Part shown: piece by piece, positions 28,539-30,944 of the stretch
Layout: each line of letters opens with the position of its first letter
Position numbering within the stretch: position 1 is the stretch's first letter
DNA from: Thermoproteota archaeon
GTDB lineage: Archaea > Thermoproteota > Korarchaeia > Korarchaeales > Korarchaeaceae
DNA: 30,944 bases
Assembly (NCBI GenBank): GCA_027491555.1
Contig: JAOZGN010000026.1
Span: 1-30,944 of the forward strand
Direction of reading: 5' to 3'
Program-made: the position numbers and the translations under genes
Notes under the pieces: generated by a model
Database searches by the model: none
What the model was told of the DNA's origin: nothing
What the model saw: the letters and a program-made list of their open reading frames with translations, nothing else

Positions 28539-30944
28539 CTTCAACCTCCATCACCCAGATCCCGACCTCCATTCCGTCCACGTCCCATATCCGCCCGTGA
28601 GCCTCGGCCGGCGCCTCATCCTTGTCTGTCAGTTTGACGAACTCTAGGGCGCCGCTCTCCCTCTTCAGATTCTCAGCATAGGTCTCCGTGGCCCTGAGGA
28701 CGAGTTCGCTGTCGCTCCACAGGAACACCCTGACCACCTCCTTCCCCACAGTTAGCCCCATCTCCTTCCTTGTCTGCTGGACCCTCCTTAGCACCTCGCG
28801 GTAGATCCACTCGAGCATGTCCTCCTCGGTGAGCTTAGCGGGGAGGTACACCTGGCCGCCCTCGAACTCTACGGAGGTCCACTCCCCATCTGACGGCGGC
28901 TCCGCGGAGACCTGCACGCTCTTCACGTTGAGCTCCAGCTGAAGGACCTCGGCGAAGTCTCGCGCCGCCCTTCGAACCTCACCGTCAGCGGTAACTACTA
29001 CGAGTTCCCGCAGAGGGGCCCTCCTCTTCAGCCCAGCGTTGGCCCTCGCCTGCAGGCCAGCCTTGATGATCGCCCTAACTGCCTCCATCTCGCTCTCCAG
29101 GTCGGGATCCTTCCAGTCCAACCTCTCCGGCGGGAACGGGAGCATGTTAACGCTTACCGGCTCGCCTTCCTGCTTCAGGGACTCTTGGTAGATCTCCTCC
29201 GCAATGAACGGCGCAAACAGTCCCAGTATTGGGAGCATGTAGCGGAGCACCGTGAAGAGTACGTTAGCCTTCGCGCGACCGTCCTCGCCCCCGCTCCTGA
29301 GCGCGGCCCTCACCGCGTGGAGGTAGAGGTGACTGAGGTCCTCCACGTAGAACTCAAGCACCGCAGAGGCCGCCTCGTGGGGCGACAGGTTGTCCATGGC
29401 CCGAGAGACGGTGTCCCTAACCGACGCGGCCCGAGAGAGGATCCACCGATCGACGGCCGGCAGCTCCGAGAGGTGGTCCTGCACGTAGCCCTCGTCGAGT
29501 TCCATGTCGGCCATGTAGGTGGAGGCGAACGTGTGGATGTTCCATATCGTGTTAAGGGTCCTGACCATGTTCTTTAGGTCCTTCCACACGAACTTTATGT
29601 CGCTCCACTGAGTTCGCGTCATGACGAACAGCCTGAACGCGTCCCTGCCTGCCTCCGCCACTATCTTGTCGGGCGGCTCGAAGTTGCCAAGGGACTTGTG
29701 CATCTCCTGGCCCTTCTCGTCGAGCATGAAGCCGTGCATCAGGACGGACTGATAGGGCGCCCTGCCGAAGAGGAGCACTCCCAGCCTGAGCAGTGAGAAG
29801 AACCACCCCCTGGTCTGGTCGTGGCCCTCCGTGATGAAGTCCGCCGGAAACAGTCTCTCAAATTCCTCCGAGTTCTTTGGATATCCGAGGCTGGCGAAGA
29901 AGGACACCCCCGAGTCATACCACACGTCCACGATGTCTGGGACCCTCCGCATGGTCCCGCCGCAATTAGGGCAGGAGAAGGTGATCTCGTCCACCCAGGG
30001 CCTGTGCAGCTCCTCCGGCCTCCTCCCAGCCAGCTCCTCCAGCTCGTCAGCCGAGCCGACGACGATGGTGTGCCCACAGCTCTCACACTGCCAGATGGGC
30101 AGCGGAGTTCCCCAGAACCTCTGACGGCTGATGACCCAGTCCCTCAACTCCTCAAGCCAGTTCCTGAACCTGTCCCTGGCCCAGCCGGGGGCCCACCTAA
30201 CCTTTTCCATCTCCTCGATGAGGCGATCTTTCAGGTCGGACAGGTGAACGAACCACTGCTCCGTGGCCCTGATGATGAGAGGGGTCTTGCACCTCCAGCA
30301 CACCGGGTACCTGTGGACGATGTATCCAGCCCCGGCCAGGGCACCAAGCTCCTCCAAGTCCTCAATTATCCTCGGATTCGCATCCCGAACGGGAATGCCC
30401 GCGTAGGGACCGGCCTCCTCGGTGAACCTGCCCGAGTCATCCACCGGAGACAGGATCGGGAGTCCCCTGTTCAGGTGGACCTCCTCGTAGTCCTCATGGC
30501 CGTGGCCGGGGGCGGCGTGGACGCACCCAGTCCCCTCCTCCGTCGAGACGTACTTCGAGCTGAGAATGACCACATGTCCCCTCTCTAGGTTCTTCAGAGC
30601 AGGAACCGCCTCCCTGAGGGGGTGATCGTAGGACAGGCCCTCCAGCCTGGAGCCTGGAAACCTCTCTATCACCTCATAGTCCTCCCACCCCAGCTCCGAG
30701 GCCACCGCCTCCAGCCTGGCCTCCATGAGTATGAGTACCTCGCCTCCAACCCTGACCCGGACGTAGGTCTCCTCTGGGTGTACCATGACTGCCACATTAG
30801 CCGGGAGGGTCCAGGGGGTCGTCGTCCAGATGAGGAGGCTCTCCCCGGGCCTGTCCTTAAGTGGGAACTTCACGAATATCGAGGGGTCTCGGAGGTCCTT
30901 GTACTCGCTCACTTCGTAGTCCGCAAGCACGGTCTCACACCTGG
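28522..30944 (-). CDS. ileS: Isoleucyl-tRNA synthetase, N-terminus beyond window
   Basis: Charges tRNA(Ile) with isoleucine, a class Ia synthetase. The frame is open to the right edge, beginning within RCETVLADYEVSEYKD, so the HIGH motif is not in view. Visible are the editing domain (LIWTTTPWTLPANVAV, YVSTEEGTGCVHAAPGHGHEDYE in pieces), the C-W-R-C and C-E-S-C/C-P-N-C zinc-type pairs, WYDSGVSFF, EGHDQTRGWF, the KMSKS-equivalent MHKSLGNF (K and M variant EMHKS), and a C-terminal anticodon-binding helical region. The 802 residues visible plus the missing N-terminal part fit the normal length of roughly 1000. The stop overlaps the aspS start. Confidence 0.95.
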   Translation of the reverse strand, partial: RCETVLADYEVSEYKDLRDPSIFVKFPLKDRPGESLLIWTTTPWTLPANVAVMVHPEETYVRVRVGGEVLILMEARLEAVASELGWEDYEVIERFPGSRLEGLSYDHPLREAVPALKNLERGHVVILSSKYVSTEEGTGCVHAAPGHGHEDYEEVHLNRGLPILSPVDDSGRFTEEAGPYAGIPVRDANPRIIEDLEELGALAGAGYIVHRYPVCWRCKTPLIIRATEQWFVHLSDLKDRLIEEMEKVRWAPGWARDRFRNWLEELRDWVISRQRFWGTPLPIWQCESCGHTIVVGSADELEELAGRRPEELHRPWVDEITFSCPNCGGTMRRVPDIVDVWYDSGVSFFASLGYPKNSEEFERLFPADFITEGHDQTRGWFFSLLRLGVLLFGRAPYQSVLMHGFMLDEKGQEMHKSLGNFEPPDKIVAEAGRDAFRLFVMTRTQWSDIKFVWKDLKNMVRTLNTIWNIHTFASTYMADMELDEGYVQDHLSELPAVDRWILSRAASVRDTVSRAMDNLSPHEAASAVLEFYVEDLSHLYLHAVRAALRSGGEDGRAKANVLFTVLRYMLPILGLFAPFIAEEIYQESLKQEGEPVSVNMLPFPPERLDWKDPDLESEMEAVRAIIKAGLQARANAGLKRRAPLRELVVVTADGEVRRAARDFAEVLQLELNVKSVQVSAEPPSDGEWTSVEFEGGQVYLPAKLTEEDMLEWIYREVLRRVQQTRKEMGLTVGKEVVRVFLWSDSELVLRATETYAENLKRESGALEFVKLTDKDEAPAEAHGRIWDVDGMEVGIWVMEVEGGRMG

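Noticed and set aside
29719..29742. EMHKS in place of KMSKS in IleRS as a loss-of-function change
   Set aside because: Variants of this type with MHKSLGN occur, as far as I recall, in archaeal-type IleRS, and the rest of the protein is intact.

Overview
The window looks like chromosomal DNA of a thermophilic archaeon, about 60% G+C, most plausibly from the TACK side of the tree (a histone-bearing lineage such as Korarchaeota would fit, but no rRNA is present to test this). The signs are an archaeal histone, an archaeal-type phosphoglycerate mutase, an AMP phosphorylase, an archaeal phosphopantetheine adenylyltransferase, a fused aconitase-X of the phosphomevalonate dehydratase family, TATA-type promoters, GGTGA-type ribosome sites and very frequent TTG starts. 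The genes are packed tightly, with many overlaps of 4 to 50 bases. I see no tRNA, rRNA, CRISPR array, insertion sequence or prophage.

Layout. 1-2000: an Lhr-family helicase cut by the left edge, and a CinA/MoaB-fold protein, both on the minus strand. 2007-5070: a P-loop-less RecA/KaiC-like protein, phosphoglycerate mutase, a coiled-coil protein with four SHOCT-like repeats, and the histone. 5071-5377 is the longest gap. 5378-9169: a plus-strand run of an RDD-SpoIIM membrane fusion, a nucleotide-sugar dehydrogenase and a PPP-type phosphatase. 9185-12107: a minus-strand run of a SIS-domain isomerase-like protein, a degenerate HAD protein, CoaD and a rhomboid protease; the rhomboid leader holds a possible C/D box RNA. 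12215-16634: M42 peptidase, a duplicated PhoU-TrkA_C protein, fused aconitase-X and a PD-(D/E)XK nuclease, all plus.

16578-19825 is a nucleotide-sugar block: PRPP synthase (minus) is divergent from uridine phosphorylase and a PfkB kinase (plus). Then come a class I aminotransferase, a YfcE-type phosphoesterase, a NifX-like protein, a DHH-family protein overlapping a large surface glycoprotein, AMP phosphorylase, and an aspS-ileS pair with ileS cut by the right edge.

How they fit together. Uridine phosphorylase, the PfkB kinase, AMP phosphorylase and PRPP synthase all make or use phosphorylated ribose. This suggests an archaeal pentose-bisphosphate style nucleoside degradation route, although the ribose-1,5-bisphosphate isomerase and RuBisCO steps are not in the window. 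Fused aconitase-X points to the modified mevalonate pathway for archaeal lipids. The surface glycoprotein, nucleotide-sugar dehydrogenase, RDD-SpoIIM fusion and rhomboid are envelope functions. The points most worth a second look are the C/D-box-like leader, a probable CTG start on the M42 gene, a possible frameshift or lost start in the helicase, the repeat protein at 3956, and several fused or degenerate enzymes.
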